From: Planotetraspora thailandica
GTDB lineage: Bacteria; Actinomycetota; Actinomycetes; Streptosporangiales; Streptosporangiaceae
NCBI RefSeq assembly: GCF_016863335.1
Contig: NZ_BOOR01000024.1
Location: forward strand, 62,001 to 126,000
Length of the DNA stretch: 64,000 bases
Direction: 5' to 3'
This document shows positions 37,889 through 47,496 of this stretch, one piece after another. A program made the translations under genes and the position numbers. Numbering within the stretch: the stretch's first letter is position 1; each line of letters begins with the position of its first letter. The notes beneath the pieces are model-generated. The model worked only from the letters and a program-made list of their open reading frames with translations. It ran no database searches and was not told the DNA's origin.

Positions 37889-37917
37889 CGGTAGGGCTGA
37901 GTGACGGTGGGGCCAGC

Positions 37918-39660
37918 TCAGGCCTGGGCCGCCGCGAGCACGCGGTCGACGGCCTCCGCCAGCGGGATCTCCTCCTTGGTCCCGGTCGCGCGGTCGCGCA
38001 GCTCCACGACGCCCTGGGCGAGCCCGCGCCCGACGATCAGGACGGTGGGCAGGCCGAGCAGTTCGGCGTCCTTGAATTTCACGCCGGGCGACACGCCGGG
38101 CCGGTCGTCGACCAGGACGCGCAGGCCGCGCGCCTCCAGGGTCTCGGCGATCTGGGTGGCCACCTCGATCTGGTTCTCCTTGCCGGTGCCGACGATGTGC
38201 ACGTCGGCGGGCGCAACCTCGCGCGGCCACCTCAGGCCGAGCTCGTCGTGCTGCTGCTCGGCCAGCACGGCCACGGCGCGAGAGACGCCGACGCCGTAGG
38301 AGCCCATCGTGATGCGGATCGGCTTGCCGTCGGGCCCGAGCGCGTCGAGCCCCGCGGCGTCGGCGTACTTGCGGCCGAGCTGGAAGATGTGGCCGATCTC
38401 GATGCCGCGGTCGATGGACAGGGGGTGGCCGCAGCGCGGGCAGGCGTCTCCGGCGCGCACCTCGGCCGCCTCGATCGTGCCGTCGGGCTCGAAGTCGCGG
38501 CCGGCGACGACGTGGGCGGCGTGCTTGCCGGGCTCGTTGGCCCCGGTGACCCAGGCCGAGCCGGTGACCACGCGGGGGTCGACGAGATACCTGATGCCGA
38601 GCGACTTGAGCACCTGCGGGCCGATGTAGCCGCGGACCAGACCCGGGTGGCGGACGAAGTCCTCCGCCTCGAAGATCTCCGGGACGCCGGGGTCGAGGGC
38701 GGCCTCCAGCCGCTTGAAGTCGATCTCGCGGTCGCCGGGAACGCCGATGATCAGCGTCTCGACCTCGTCGGAGCCGGGCGTGCGGACCTTGACCACGAGG
38801 TTCTTCAGCGTGTCCGCGGCGGTGATCCCCAGGCCGAATTGCTCGTTGACATGGCTGACCAGCGTCTCGATCGTCGGCGTGTTCGGCGTGTCGAGCACCT
38901 GGAGCGCGGGCTGCGAGGTCGTCACGGCGGGCGGAACGGGCGTGATGACGGCCTCGGCGTTGGCCGCGTAGTCGCAGTTGCGGCAGGCCACGAAGGTGTC
39001 CTCACCGGTTTCCGCGGGGGCGAGGAACTCCTCGGAGGCCGATCCGCCCATGGCGCCGGACATCGCGAAGCAGATGCGGTAGTCGATGCCGAGCCGGTCG
39101 AAGATCCGGATGTAGGCGTCCCTGTGCAGTTCGTAGGAGCGCTTGAGCCCGTCGTCGTCGAGGTCGAAGGAGTAGGAGTCCTTCATGACGAACTCCCGGC
39201 CCCGCAGGATGCCCGCGCGGGGACGCGCCTCGTCGCGGTATTTCGTCTGGATTTGGTACAGCGTCACCGGATAGTCCTTGTAGGAGGAGTACTCCCCCTT
39301 GACCATGTCGGTGAACATCTCCTCGTGGGTGGGTCCGAGGAGGTAGTCGGCGCCCTTGCGGTCCTTGAGGCGGAACAGCGTGTCGCCGTACTCGGTCCAC
39401 CTGCCGGTCGCCTCGTAGTAGTCGCGGGGCAGCAGCGCCGGGAAGAGCACCTCCTGGGCGCCGATCCGGTCCATCTCCTCCCGGACGACCCGGGCGACGT
39501 TCTCCAGGACGATCTTGCCGAGGGGCAGCCAGGAGTAGATGCCGGGGGCGACCCTGCGGACGTATCCGGCGCGGACGAGCAGCTTGTGGCTCGGCACTTC
39601 CGCGTCCGCCGGATCCTCACGCAGGGTGCGCAGGAACAGGGTCGACATACGCAGCAGCAC
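37918..39660 (-). CDS. proS: Prolyl-tRNA synthetase, bacterial type
   Basis: The 580-residue class II synthetase has motif 1-2 region ([54 protein letters not shown]), the editing insertion domain INS (about 225-390) and motif 3 ([13 protein letters not shown]), then the anticodon domain. GTG 39660 follows AAGGAG at 5 nt and gives [21 protein letters not shown], the proper start; the frame is open further upstream without conservation. It is transcribed toward the ferritin-like pair. Confidence 0.95.
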   Translation of the reverse strand: MLLRMSTLFLRTLREDPADAEVPSHKLLVRAGYVRRVAPGIYSWLPLGKIVLENVARVVREEMDRIGAQEVLFPALLPRDYYEATGRWTEYGDTLFRLKDRKGADYLLGPTHEEMFTDMVKGEYSSYKDYPVTLYQIQTKYRDEARPRAGILRGREFVMKDSYSFDLDDDGLKRSYELHRDAYIRIFDRLGIDYRICFAMSGAMGGSASEEFLAPAETGEDTFVACRNCDYAANAEAVITPVPPAVTTSQPALQVLDTPNTPTIETLVSHVNEQFGLGITAADTLKNLVVKVRTPGSDEVETLIIGVPGDREIDFKRLEAALDPGVPEIFEAEDFVRHPGLVRGYIGPQVLKSLGIRYLVDPRVVTGSAWVTGANEPGKHAAHVVAGRDFEPDGTIEAAEVRAGDACPRCGHPLSIDRGIEIGHIFQLGRKYADAAGLDALGPDGKPIRITMGSYGVGVSRAVAVLAEQQHDELGLRWPREVAPADVHIVGTGKENQIEVATQIAETLEARGLRVLVDDRPGVSPGVKFKDAELLGLPTVLIVGRGLAQGVVELRDRATGTKEEIPLAEAVDRVLAAAQA

Positions 39661-39813
39661 GGCTACTCCTTGCTCGTGGGAGCTCTCGCGCGGCGCCTGC
39701 CGCGGATCGGCCGGCGCGTGAGAGACGACGTGAACCAAGGTTATCCAGTCCGGACCGCGTAGCGCCCCTCGGTTATGTCGCCACTCCGGGCGAAGAGCCC
39801 GGAGCCGCTCCTC

Positions 39814-40320
39814 TCACCCTCCCAGAAGCTCTTCCCAGTGCTGCCGGGAGCTGCTGTGCTGGCGCGGCCTGACCCTCCGTACGGCGCCGGCCGCTCCGTC
39901 GAGGGTCGCCGACATCCGCCACAACCCGGGACGGGAGCGCAGGCGGGCCATGCCGATCGGGTCGATGGCCCGCAGCACGAAGCTCACCCCCATGACGTCG
40001 AGCGAGGCGGTGGAGGCCGAGACGATTCCGGCCGGACCGGCCAGAGGCCCGGCGAGCCCCGGCTCGCGTACCCTCTCGATCACCAGAGCGGCGACCTCCG
40101 AGGCGTGCGGCCCGTCGCGCCACTCGATGTGCCAGGAGTGGTCGCTCCCCCGCCACCAGGCGAGGTCGCGGCAGGCCTCCAGCATCTCGGCCTCGCCCGA
40201 TAACGCGGCCATCACCCGGCCGAGCGCCTCGTAGCGCCGGGCGTTCGGCGTCCTGATGTCGTCGCGATCGAGGTCCGGCGGCGTCTGGGTCTCGTCCCGC
40301 CCCCCGCGGTATCCCGTCAT
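39814..40320 (-). CDS. Protein of unknown function
   Basis: The 168-residue protein is not recognised. ATG 40320 (MTGYRGGRDETQTPPDLDRDDI) is preferred to an upstream start that would enter Arg/Pro-rich, non-protein-like sequence and overlap the MMPL gene. The core YEALGRVMAALSGEAEMLEACRDLAWWRGSDHSWHIEWRDGP and a strand-rich second half look globular. It has no TM or signal. It lies between proS and the MMPL gene on the same strand. Confidence 0.6.
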   Translation of the reverse strand: MTGYRGGRDETQTPPDLDRDDIRTPNARRYEALGRVMAALSGEAEMLEACRDLAWWRGSDHSWHIEWRDGPHASEVAALVIERVREPGLAGPLAGPAGIVSASTASLDVMGVSFVLRAIDPIGMARLRSRPGLWRMSATLDGAAGAVRRVRPRQHSSSRQHWEELLGG

Positions 40321-40424
40321 GCTTGGGAGGGTCCCATCAATCGGCCGCGCCGTCCCGGAGTTGCCGTCTTTTGGCCTCCGGCAGTGGGACTCGTGGCGCC
40401 GGCGGCTCATGTACGGCGGCGTCC

Positions 40425-42608
40425 TCAGCCGCCGCCCTCCAGGCTCAGGCGGTCGAGTGCGTTTTCGGACGCGGCCGGGGTTCCGGCGGTGAGGTGGTGG
40501 CGCAGGCGTTCGCCTTCGACGTCGAGGTTGGGCAGCGCCCGGTCCAGAGGGCGGGGCAGCCACCAGGCGGCGTGGCCGAACATGGATATCACCGCGGGGA
40601 CAAGGGCCATACGGACCACGAAGGCGTCGACGAGTACGCCGATGGCCAGCGCGAAGCCCATGGACTTGATGACCGGGTCGTCTATGAATACGAACCCGCC
40701 GAAAACGGCCGTCATGATCAGTGCGGCGGCGGTGACGACGCGAGCGTTGTGCCCCATGCCGTTGATCGCGGCCTGACGGGGGGTGTCGCCGTGCACGTAG
40801 TCTTCGCGCATACGTGAGACCAGGAAGACCTGGTAGTCCATGGCCAGCCCGAACAGGATGCCGACCAGCAGGATCGGCAGGAAGCTGACCAGCGGCCCCG
40901 GTACGTCGACGCCGAACAGGTTCGCCAGATGCCCCTGCTGGAAGATGGCCACCGTGATGCCGAAGGTCGAGCCGACGGTGAGCAGGAACCCCACGGCCGC
41001 CTTGACCGGTACCAGGATCGAACGGAAGACCAGCATCAGCAGCAGCACCGACAGGCCCACGACCAGCAGCAGGTAGATCGGCATGGCATCGGCGAGCTTT
41101 TCGGAGATGTCGATGCCCACCGCGGTCGCGCCGGTCAGGGCGATCTCCGCGGTCTTGATGGCGGCGACCTTGGTGCGGATGGCGTTGACGGTGTCCTCGG
41201 TGGCCGCGTCGGTCGGCCCGGCCTTCGGGATGATGGTCAGCAACGCCGTGGTGCGTGCGGCGTTGGTCTGCGGCGGAGCCACTGCCAGTACGCCGTCGGT
41301 CCGCTGGATCAGCTGGGCGGCCTGCTCGGCGGCGGCGGTCGTGGCCTGAGGGTCGGCAGCGGAGACGACGGCGATCAGCCGGGCGTTGAAGCCCTCGCCG
41401 AATCCTTCGCTGGTCAGGTCGTAGGCCTGGCGGGCCGGTGAGCCGGGTGCGGCGGTGCTCGCGTCCGGCAAGGCCAGCCGCAGATCCTGCGCGGGGAGCG
41501 CCAGCGCGCCCAACCCCAGGATCCCGGCGAGCAGGATCGGGACGCGCAGCCGGGTGACGATCCGCCCCCAGGCGTACCCGAAGCCGTCGCCGCCGGCGCT
41601 CGTGCTCTGGCCGGTGCGCTGCTTGCGCGGCAGCGCGAGAGCGCCGGCGTAGGACAGGAAGGCGGGCAGCAGCGTGAGAGCGACGGCCACGGCCACGGCC
41701 ACGGTGCCGGCGGCGGCCAGGCCCATGACGCTCAGGAAGGGGATGCCGACCACCGACAGGCCGGCGAGCGCGATCACCACGGTGGCACCGGCGAACACGA
41801 CCGCGGATCCGGCGGTGCCGGCCGCCCGGCCGGCGGCCTCTTCGCGATCCATGCCCTCGGCCAGGAACTGGCGGTAGCGGGAGGTGATGAACAACGAGTA
41901 GTCGATGCCGACGGCCATGCCCAGCATCAGCGCGAGCACCGGTGTGACGGAGGTCAGCTCGATGACACCGCTGAGCGCGTACAGACCGGCCATGCCGGTC
42001 GCGACGCCGATGAGCGCGTTGAGCAGGGTCATGCCGGCGGCAACCAGCGAGCCGAAGGTGATGATCAGCACGACCGCGGCGATCAGGACGCCGATCCCTT
42101 CTGAGCCTCCCACCTCGGGCGTGCTGGTCATGACCTCGCCGCCGTGCTCCACCCGCAGTCCCGCCACGGAGGAGCCTGCCTTCAGGTACGCCTCACGCTG
42201 CGCGGCGGTGATGTCCTGGGCGTCCCGGTCGAACTGGACCTGGACCAGGGCGTAGCGGCCGTCCGCGGAGACCGCGCCGGATCGGAACGGGTCCAGGGCC
42301 GCGACGACGCCGGGTACGGCGGCAGCCTCCTTGACCACGGCCGCCACCGCGGCGGCGTCCAGCGTCCGCCCCTGCGCAGCGGCGATGACGATGGTGCCGG
42401 TGGCACCGCTGGCCTGGGGAAACTCTCTAGCCAGCGCGTCCAGTGCCCGCTGGGACTCGGTGCCGGGCATCGTGAACTTGTCGCTGGACGAACCGTGGAA
42501 GACCGCGGCGGCCAGGCCCAGGAGCACGAGCAGCAGCAGCCACACGGCGGCCACGCGCCCTCGTCTGCGGAAGGAGAACCGGCCCAGCCGGTACAGCAAG
42601 GTTGCCAT
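40425..42608 (-). CDS. MMPL/RND-family transporter
   Basis: The 727-residue protein has a first TM helix after the Arg-rich start (FRRRGRVAAVWLLLLVLLGLAAAVF), a large periplasmic domain, a TM block with GIDYSLFITSRYR, then a second half with GLAMDYQVFLVSRMREDY. This repeated arrangement of 12 TM helices is typical of MMPL transporters of lipids or drugs. ATG 42608 (MATLLYRLGRF) is the family start. The TetR gene just upstream on the same strand, with an operator pair, probably represses it. Confidence 0.88.
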   Translation of the reverse strand: MATLLYRLGRFSFRRRGRVAAVWLLLLVLLGLAAAVFHGSSSDKFTMPGTESQRALDALAREFPQASGATGTIVIAAAQGRTLDAAAVAAVVKEAAAVPGVVAALDPFRSGAVSADGRYALVQVQFDRDAQDITAAQREAYLKAGSSVAGLRVEHGGEVMTSTPEVGGSEGIGVLIAAVVLIITFGSLVAAGMTLLNALIGVATGMAGLYALSGVIELTSVTPVLALMLGMAVGIDYSLFITSRYRQFLAEGMDREEAAGRAAGTAGSAVVFAGATVVIALAGLSVVGIPFLSVMGLAAAGTVAVAVAVALTLLPAFLSYAGALALPRKQRTGQSTSAGGDGFGYAWGRIVTRLRVPILLAGILGLGALALPAQDLRLALPDASTAAPGSPARQAYDLTSEGFGEGFNARLIAVVSAADPQATTAAAEQAAQLIQRTDGVLAVAPPQTNAARTTALLTIIPKAGPTDAATEDTVNAIRTKVAAIKTAEIALTGATAVGIDISEKLADAMPIYLLLVVGLSVLLLMLVFRSILVPVKAAVGFLLTVGSTFGITVAIFQQGHLANLFGVDVPGPLVSFLPILLVGILFGLAMDYQVFLVSRMREDYVHGDTPRQAAINGMGHNARVVTAAALIMTAVFGGFVFIDDPVIKSMGFALAIGVLVDAFVVRMALVPAVISMFGHAAWWLPRPLDRALPNLDVEGERLRHHLTAGTPAASENALDRLSLEGGG

Positions 42609-42643
42609 GAGCGGGGGGTTTCTTTCTCGGAAGATCGAAAGGA

Positions 42644-43192
42644 TCAGTCGGTTTGGCGGCCCAGCGTGCGCAGTGCGCCGCGGGTCAGCTCCGCGCGTAA
42701 CTCCGGGTCGGGGAGCGCGTGTTCGCCGGCGCTCGTCAGGAAGATCCCCACCATCGCCATCCACGCCCAGACGCGGGCCTGCGGGGCGGGCGATCGGCCG
42801 GTCAGCGCGTCGACCAGCCGTTCGGTGAGGGCGTCCACGTCCGGCAGTTCCGGACGGTTGATGAGCGAGTCGACGTCCTGCAGGAGGATCTTGACCTGCC
42901 GCCGAAAGTGCAGGGACAAATCCACGAGCCCGGCGACGGCCGCCCGCGCGGCGTCCTCGCCGTCCAGCGCGGCGAGTCTCCCCTCAAGCTCGGCCATCTC
43001 TCGCCCGACGGGAGACAGCAGCTCAGTCAAGATCGCATCCTTGTTGGTGAAGTGATACAGCAAGGACGCCTTGGAGCAGCCCGCATCCGACGCGATGTCC
43101 TGCAAGGACGTGCCGCGAAAGCCGTGCGCGGCGAACAGCCGCACGGCTGACTCCAGGATTTCCGCGTGCATGGTGGTCGCGGAGCGCGTCAT
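42644..43192 (-). CDS. TetR-family regulator of the MMPL operon
   Basis: The 182-residue protein has an N-terminal TetR HTH (ILESAVRLFAAHGFRGTSLQDIASDAGCSKASLLYHFTNKDAILTELL) and a helical ligand domain. The gene is 35 bp upstream of the MMPL gene and in the same direction, so both are probably autoregulated through the operators at 43206-43239. Confidence 0.88.
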   Translation of the reverse strand: MTRSATTMHAEILESAVRLFAAHGFRGTSLQDIASDAGCSKASLLYHFTNKDAILTELLSPVGREMAELEGRLAALDGEDAARAAVAGLVDLSLHFRRQVKILLQDVDSLINRPELPDVDALTERLVDALTGRSPAPQARVWAWMAMVGIFLTSAGEHALPDPELRAELTRGALRTLGRQTD

Positions 43193-43205
43193 GGCACAAC
43201 CCTAG

Positions 43206-43239
43206 CTGACCGATCGGCCAGTTCTGACCGATCGGCCAG
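43206..43239. promoter_or_regulatory. Tandem TetR operators
   Basis: CTGACCGATCGGCCAG occurs twice, at 43206-43221 and 43224-43239 (18-bp offset). Each copy is nearly palindromic around GATC. It lies 14 bp upstream of the TetR start, the usual place for autorepression. Confidence 0.75.
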
Positions 43240-43402
43240 AACGCTCCATCCGAATCCGGCGTTACTTCCCAAATAGGACACGGCCTAATTGGACCGGCCC
43301 ATATCGACGACGGTTCACGTCGAACATTCGGCGAAATCATTCGCGATCATCGACGATTTCATCTCATTGCGCCCGGCGCTGCGAGGGCGTGATACTCGGC
43401 AG

Positions 43403-43771
43403 GTGCATCTCACCATTCAGATCGCGGCCGAAGAATCGCCCGGGCTCGAACTGGATTCCCTCAAACAGGACCTCCTCGCGGCCGACGAACTGAGAAGCGC
43501 CGCCATCGAGAGCCGGACCGGCCTGCCGACAGGAGGCATGGGGCCGATCCTCGAAACCCTGCTCATCTCCTTCGCCTCCGGCGGCGTCGGAGTGGCCCTC
43601 GTCGAAGGCGTCTTCGGGTGGTTACGCAGCAGGCCTGCCGGCATCACCGTCAAATTCAGCAACGGTGACCGGAGTGTGGAAGTGGACGACAGGACCGCCA
43701 GGGACCCGGCCGCCGTCATCGCGTTGCTCCAGGCCCTCGACGTCATCGAGAGCGGACCGCGAGGGAAATGA
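43403..43771 (+). CDS. Effector-associated constant component, EACC1-like
   Basis: The 122-residue protein begins [31 protein letters not shown] and has a hydrophobic Gly-rich middle ([25 protein letters not shown]) and a strand-rich end ([17 protein letters not shown]), ending in a helix. This matches my memory of EACC1, the constant component that actinobacteria pair with variable effectors in NTP-dependent conflict systems. GTG 43403 gives the usual start; upstream TTG 43289 would add 38 residues without support. Its stop overlaps the next ATG (ATGA). It contains a TTA codon (43622-43624). No TM export signal is present. The family assignment needs a profile search. Confidence 0.7.
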   Translation: MHLTIQIAAEESPGLELDSLKQDLLAADELRSAAIESRTGLPTGGMGPILETLLISFASGGVGVALVEGVFGWLRSRPAGITVKFSNGDRSVEVDDRTARDPAAVIALLQALDVIESGPRGK

Positions 43772-46029
43772 TCCACCACCCCGACCCGGACGGGTCCCGA
43801 GCGGTGCTCATCGGGGTCGCGAACTACGCCGACCCTGAGGAGTGGCCCGACCTGCCCGCGGTGCTCGCCAACCTCGCCGACCTGCGGCGGGCGCTCACCG
43901 ATCCTGATCTGTGGGGCCTGCCGGCGGGGAACTGCGTCGACCTGGTCGATCCGCGCGACGCCGGAGACGTCCTCGACGCGATCGCCGACGCCACCCGGCG
44001 GGCGAGCGACACGGTGCTCGTCTATTACGCGGGCCACGGCGCGCGCACCCATTCCGACTTTCGCCTGACCCTCTCGACGACGACCAGCGACAAGCCTTAT
44101 CGCAGCGTCCAGTATTCCGACGTGAGCCATTTGATCCGGCAGCGCAGATGCAGCAACGCGGTGGTGATCCTCGATTGTTGTTACAGCGGCATGGCCCACG
44201 GGATGTCGGATCTCAACTCGTTCATCGACACCCAGATCAGCAGCACCAACGCCTACACGATGACCTCGTCGGCGAGGAACGCGTTATCCCTCGCTCTTCC
44301 CGGCGAGCGGAACACCGTTTTCACCGGGCAACTCCTCAGCACCTTGCGGGGCGGGATCTCGTCGGAGCAGGAATACCTCTCCCTCGCCGACGTGACCCAG
44401 GCCGTCCGGCTGAATCTCGTCAGGCGCGGGATGCCCGAGCCGCGGTCGAGCCAGACCGACAACGGGGACCGCATCGGACTGGTGCGCAACAGGCTCTGGA
44501 CCGGACGGCCGGCCCGCCCCTCGGCCGCGCCGGCGCAGGTCGCCGGATCACGGACCCGCGAGCACGCGCCGCCTCCTCCTCCCAGGAAGACCGGGCGGGC
44601 GGTGGGCATCGACCTGGGGACGACCAACTCCGTCGTGTCGATCCTCGAGGACGGCGAACCGACCGTGATCGCCAATGCGCAGGGTTCGCGGACCACGCCG
44701 TCCGTGGTCGCCTTCGCCAAGAACGGCGAGGTACTCGTCGGTGAGGTCGCCAAGCGTCAGGCGGTGACCAACGTCGACCGGACCGTCCGTTCGGTCAAGC
44801 GCGAGATGGGCACCGACTGGACCGTCGAGATCGACGGCAAGAAGTTCACCCCGCAGCAGATCAGCGCGTTCATCTTGCAGAAGCTCAAGCAGGACGCCGA
44901 GGCCTACCTCGGCGAGGAGATCACCGACGCGGTGATCACCGTCCCCGCCTACTTCGACGATGCCCAGCGCCAGGCGACCAAGGAGGCCGGCCGGATCGCC
45001 GGACTCAACGTGCTGCGCATCATCAACGAGCCCACCTCCGCGGCTCTGGCCTACGGCCTCGGCGACGACGAGGAGCAGACGGTCCTCGTCTTCGACCTCG
45101 GCGGCGGCACCTTCGACGTGTCCCTGCTCGAAATGGGCGACGGCGTGGTGGAGGTCAAGGCGACCAGCGGCGACAACAATCTGGGCGGCGACGACTGGGA
45201 CCAGCGCCTCGTCGGCGAGCTCGTGGCGCGGTTCACGGCCGCACACGGCGTCGACCTGTCGAAGGACAAGATGGCCCTGCAGCGCCTGCGTGAGGCCGCG
45301 GAACTCGCCAAGATCGCACTGTCGGAAAGCTCCCGGACGACGGTCAGCCTGCCGTACGTGACGGCCGCGCGCGGCGGACCGCTGCATCTCGAGGAGACCG
45401 TGACCCGGGCACAGTTCGAGCGGATCACCACCGATCTGCTCGAGCGCTGCCGGGGGCCGTTCCGCCAGGTCATAGCGGACGCGGGGATCAAGGTCTCCGA
45501 CATCGACCATGTGGTGCTGGTCGGCGGCTCCACCCGCATGCCGGCCGTGTCCGACCTGGTCAGGGAGCTGACCGGCGGCAAGAAGGCGAACCGGGGGGTC
45601 AACCCCGACGAGGTCGTGGCGGTCGGAGCCGCCCTCCAGGCCGGCGTGCTCACGGGCGACGTCACGGACGTCCTGCTGCTCGACGTCATCCCGGTGAGCC
45701 TCGGGCTGGAGACCAAGGGCGGGGTGTTCACCAAGATCATCGAGCGGAACACCACCATCCCGCACAGGAGGTCGGAGATCTTCACCACGGCCGAGGACAA
45801 CCAGGCGTCGATCCTGGTCTCGGTCTTCCAGGGAGAGCGCGAGATCGCGGCCTACAACAAGAAGCTGGCGACCTTCGAGCTGACCGGCATCCCGCCGGCG
45901 CCGCAGGGCGTGCCGCAGATCGAGGTCACCTTCGACATCGACCCCAACGGGGTACTCGGCGTCTTCGCCAAGGATCTGGGCACAGGGAGGGAGCAGTCGC
46001 TAATCGTCACCGACATGCGGGCGACATGA
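43768..46029 (+). CDS. Caspase-like protease fused to lid-less Hsp70 (DnaK)
   Basis: The 753-residue protein has a caspase-like domain (about 10-245) with catalytic His90 in YYAGHG and Cys138 in LDCCYSG, a Pro-rich linker (about 246-275), a full Hsp70 nucleotide-binding domain (277-632: [27 protein letters not shown]), the allosteric linker VLLLDVIP (635-642) and the substrate-binding beta-domain (about 643-750). The helical lid of DnaK is missing, and the chain ends right after [10 protein letters not shown]. The NBD is almost canonical and so probably ATP-active. One reading is that client or threat binding by the Hsp70 part releases the protease. TTA codon at 44284-44286. Operon with the EACC1-like gene. 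Confidence 0.9.
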   Translation: MIHHPDPDGSRAVLIGVANYADPEEWPDLPAVLANLADLRRALTDPDLWGLPAGNCVDLVDPRDAGDVLDAIADATRRASDTVLVYYAGHGARTHSDFRLTLSTTTSDKPYRSVQYSDVSHLIRQRRCSNAVVILDCCYSGMAHGMSDLNSFIDTQISSTNAYTMTSSARNALSLALPGERNTVFTGQLLSTLRGGISSEQEYLSLADVTQAVRLNLVRRGMPEPRSSQTDNGDRIGLVRNRLWTGRPARPSAAPAQVAGSRTREHAPPPPPRKTGRAVGIDLGTTNSVVSILEDGEPTVIANAQGSRTTPSVVAFAKNGEVLVGEVAKRQAVTNVDRTVRSVKREMGTDWTVEIDGKKFTPQQISAFILQKLKQDAEAYLGEEITDAVITVPAYFDDAQRQATKEAGRIAGLNVLRIINEPTSAALAYGLGDDEEQTVLVFDLGGGTFDVSLLEMGDGVVEVKATSGDNNLGGDDWDQRLVGELVARFTAAHGVDLSKDKMALQRLREAAELAKIALSESSRTTVSLPYVTAARGGPLHLEETVTRAQFERITTDLLERCRGPFRQVIADAGIKVSDIDHVVLVGGSTRMPAVSDLVRELTGGKKANRGVNPDEVVAVGAALQAGVLTGDVTDVLLLDVIPVSLGLETKGGVFTKIIERNTTIPHRRSEIFTTAEDNQASILVSVFQGEREIAAYNKKLATFELTGIPPAPQGVPQIEVTFDIDPNGVLGVFAKDLGTGREQSLIVTDMRAT

Positions 46030-46097
46030 CGGGTTCTGGCCCCTCAGGGATCCATGAACAAGAATCACGGATAGGAACGCCTGTCCGCGGAGGCGAG

Positions 46098-47423
46098 ATG
46101 ACATTGCGTGTGGCGGTCGTCGGGTCCGGCCCTGCCGGGATCTACACGGCCGAGGCGCTGACCAAGCAGGCCCAGGGGCCGTTGCAGATCGACGTCCTGG
46201 AACGGCTGCCCACGCCGTACGGGCTGGTGCGGTACGGCGTGGCCCCGGACCACACCTCGATCAAGTCGATCGCCGGATACCTGCGCCGCGTGCTGGAGTC
46301 GCCGGGAGTGCGCTTCCTCGGCGGCGTCGAGTTCGGCGTGGACCTGTCGGTGGACGATCTGCTGGCCTGCTATGACGCGGTCGTGTACTGCACCGGCGCC
46401 ATGGTCGACCGGCACCTGGGCATCCCCGGGGAGGACCTGCCCGGCAGCATGGCCGCGACCGACTTCGTCAACTGGTACTGCGGCCACCCCGACGTTCCGC
46501 CGGACACGTTCTCCCTCGACGCCGAGGACGTCGTGGTGATCGGGGTCGGCAACGTCGCGGTCGACGTGGTGCGGGTGCTCGCCAAGGGCGCGGAGGAGTT
46601 GCGCGACACCGACGTCCCCGAGGAGGTGCTGCGGCGGCTGGAGACCTCACGGGTCCGGCGGATCCACATGGTCGGCAGGCGCGGCCCCGAGCACGCCAAG
46701 TTCACCCTCAAGGAGCTGCGCGAGCTGGGCGAGCTGCTCAACGCCGACATCCTCACCTTCCCCCACGAGGTCGAGGTGGGCGATCTCACGACGTTGTCCC
46801 GCCAGGTCAGGGGCAACGTCGACGTCCTGCGGTCGTGGTCGGCGCGGGTTCCCTCGGACCGGCCGCGGCGGCTGGAGGTGCGTTTCTGGCTGCGCCCTGT
46901 GGAGATCCTCGGCGGCTCGCGGGTCGAGGGCATCCGGCTGGAGCGCACGCGGCTCGACGACGGCCGAGTTGTGGGCACCGGGGAGTTCGAGACCATCCCC
47001 GCCGACATGGTGTTGCGTTCGGTGGGCTACCAGAGCGTCGCCCTTGCCGGCGTGCCGTTCGACGCCGCCACCATGACCGTCCCCAACGTGGCGGGCAAGG
47101 TGGCCGACCGACAGTACGTCGCGGGCTGGCTCAAGCGGGGGCCGACGGGCGTCATCGGCACCAACAAGTCCGACGCGGCCGAGACGGTGCGCACGCTGCT
47201 GGCCGACACCGCACCGGGGGTCGCGCAGGCGTCGCTGGACGAGTTGCTGAGCGCGCGCGGTGTGACCCCGCTGACCTACCAGGACTGGCTGGCGATCGAG
47301 ACGGCCGAAGCCAAGCTGGCCACCTCCCTGCGGCGCGGCGAGCGGGTCAAGCTGGTGGGCCGCGAGGCGATGCTCGCCGCATGCGGCAGGGTCACCCAGC
47401 CCGCTCCCGACGTGGCCTCCTGA
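46098..47423 (+). CDS. Ferredoxin-NADP+ reductase, adrenodoxin-reductase type
   Basis: The 441-residue flavoprotein resembles FprA: FAD motif VVGSGPAGIYTAEAL, RYGVAPDH, and NADP motif VVIGVGNVAVDVVRVL, with RRGPEHAKFTLKELREL and a C-terminal GWLKRGPTGVIGTNK typical of the family. It passes electrons from NADPH to ferredoxin, for example for P450s. GGAGG 4-5 nt upstream of ATG 46098 decides the start. It lies 68 bp after the caspase-Hsp70 gene and is probably unrelated to it. A branched hairpin follows. Confidence 0.9.
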   Translation: MTLRVAVVGSGPAGIYTAEALTKQAQGPLQIDVLERLPTPYGLVRYGVAPDHTSIKSIAGYLRRVLESPGVRFLGGVEFGVDLSVDDLLACYDAVVYCTGAMVDRHLGIPGEDLPGSMAATDFVNWYCGHPDVPPDTFSLDAEDVVVIGVGNVAVDVVRVLAKGAEELRDTDVPEEVLRRLETSRVRRIHMVGRRGPEHAKFTLKELRELGELLNADILTFPHEVEVGDLTTLSRQVRGNVDVLRSWSARVPSDRPRRLEVRFWLRPVEILGGSRVEGIRLERTRLDDGRVVGTGEFETIPADMVLRSVGYQSVALAGVPFDAATMTVPNVAGKVADRQYVAGWLKRGPTGVIGTNKSDAAETVRTLLADTAPGVAQASLDELLSARGVTPLTYQDWLAIETAEAKLATSLRRGERVKLVGREAMLAACGRVTQPAPDVAS

Positions 47424-47429
47424 CGCCCG

Positions 47430-47478
47430 GGCCCCGTAGGGCTCCCGCCACCCTGGCGGTGCCGCACGGTACGGGGCC
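47430..47478 (+). terminator. Branched hairpin after the reductase gene
   Basis: GGCCCCGTA (47430-47438) pairs with TACGGGGCC (47470-47478), and CCGCCA-CCC-TGGCGG is nested inside. It lies between the reductase stop and the DUF6986 start. Confidence 0.65.
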
Positions 47479-47496
47479 TCTGCGAAGATCTGGGGC

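Noticed and set aside
40321-40563. N-terminal extension of the unknown 168-residue protein
   Set aside because: Arg/Pro-rich, and it overlaps the end of the MMPL gene.
43289-43402. TTG start giving a 160-residue EACC1-like protein
   Set aside because: The first 38 residues are unlike the family start and overlap promoter-like AT-rich DNA with an inverted repeat (43333-43360).
44548-45765. 405-codon minus ORF opposite the Hsp70 domain
   Set aside because: Antisense shadow of the conserved DnaK sequence, a well-known artefact opposite dnaK genes.
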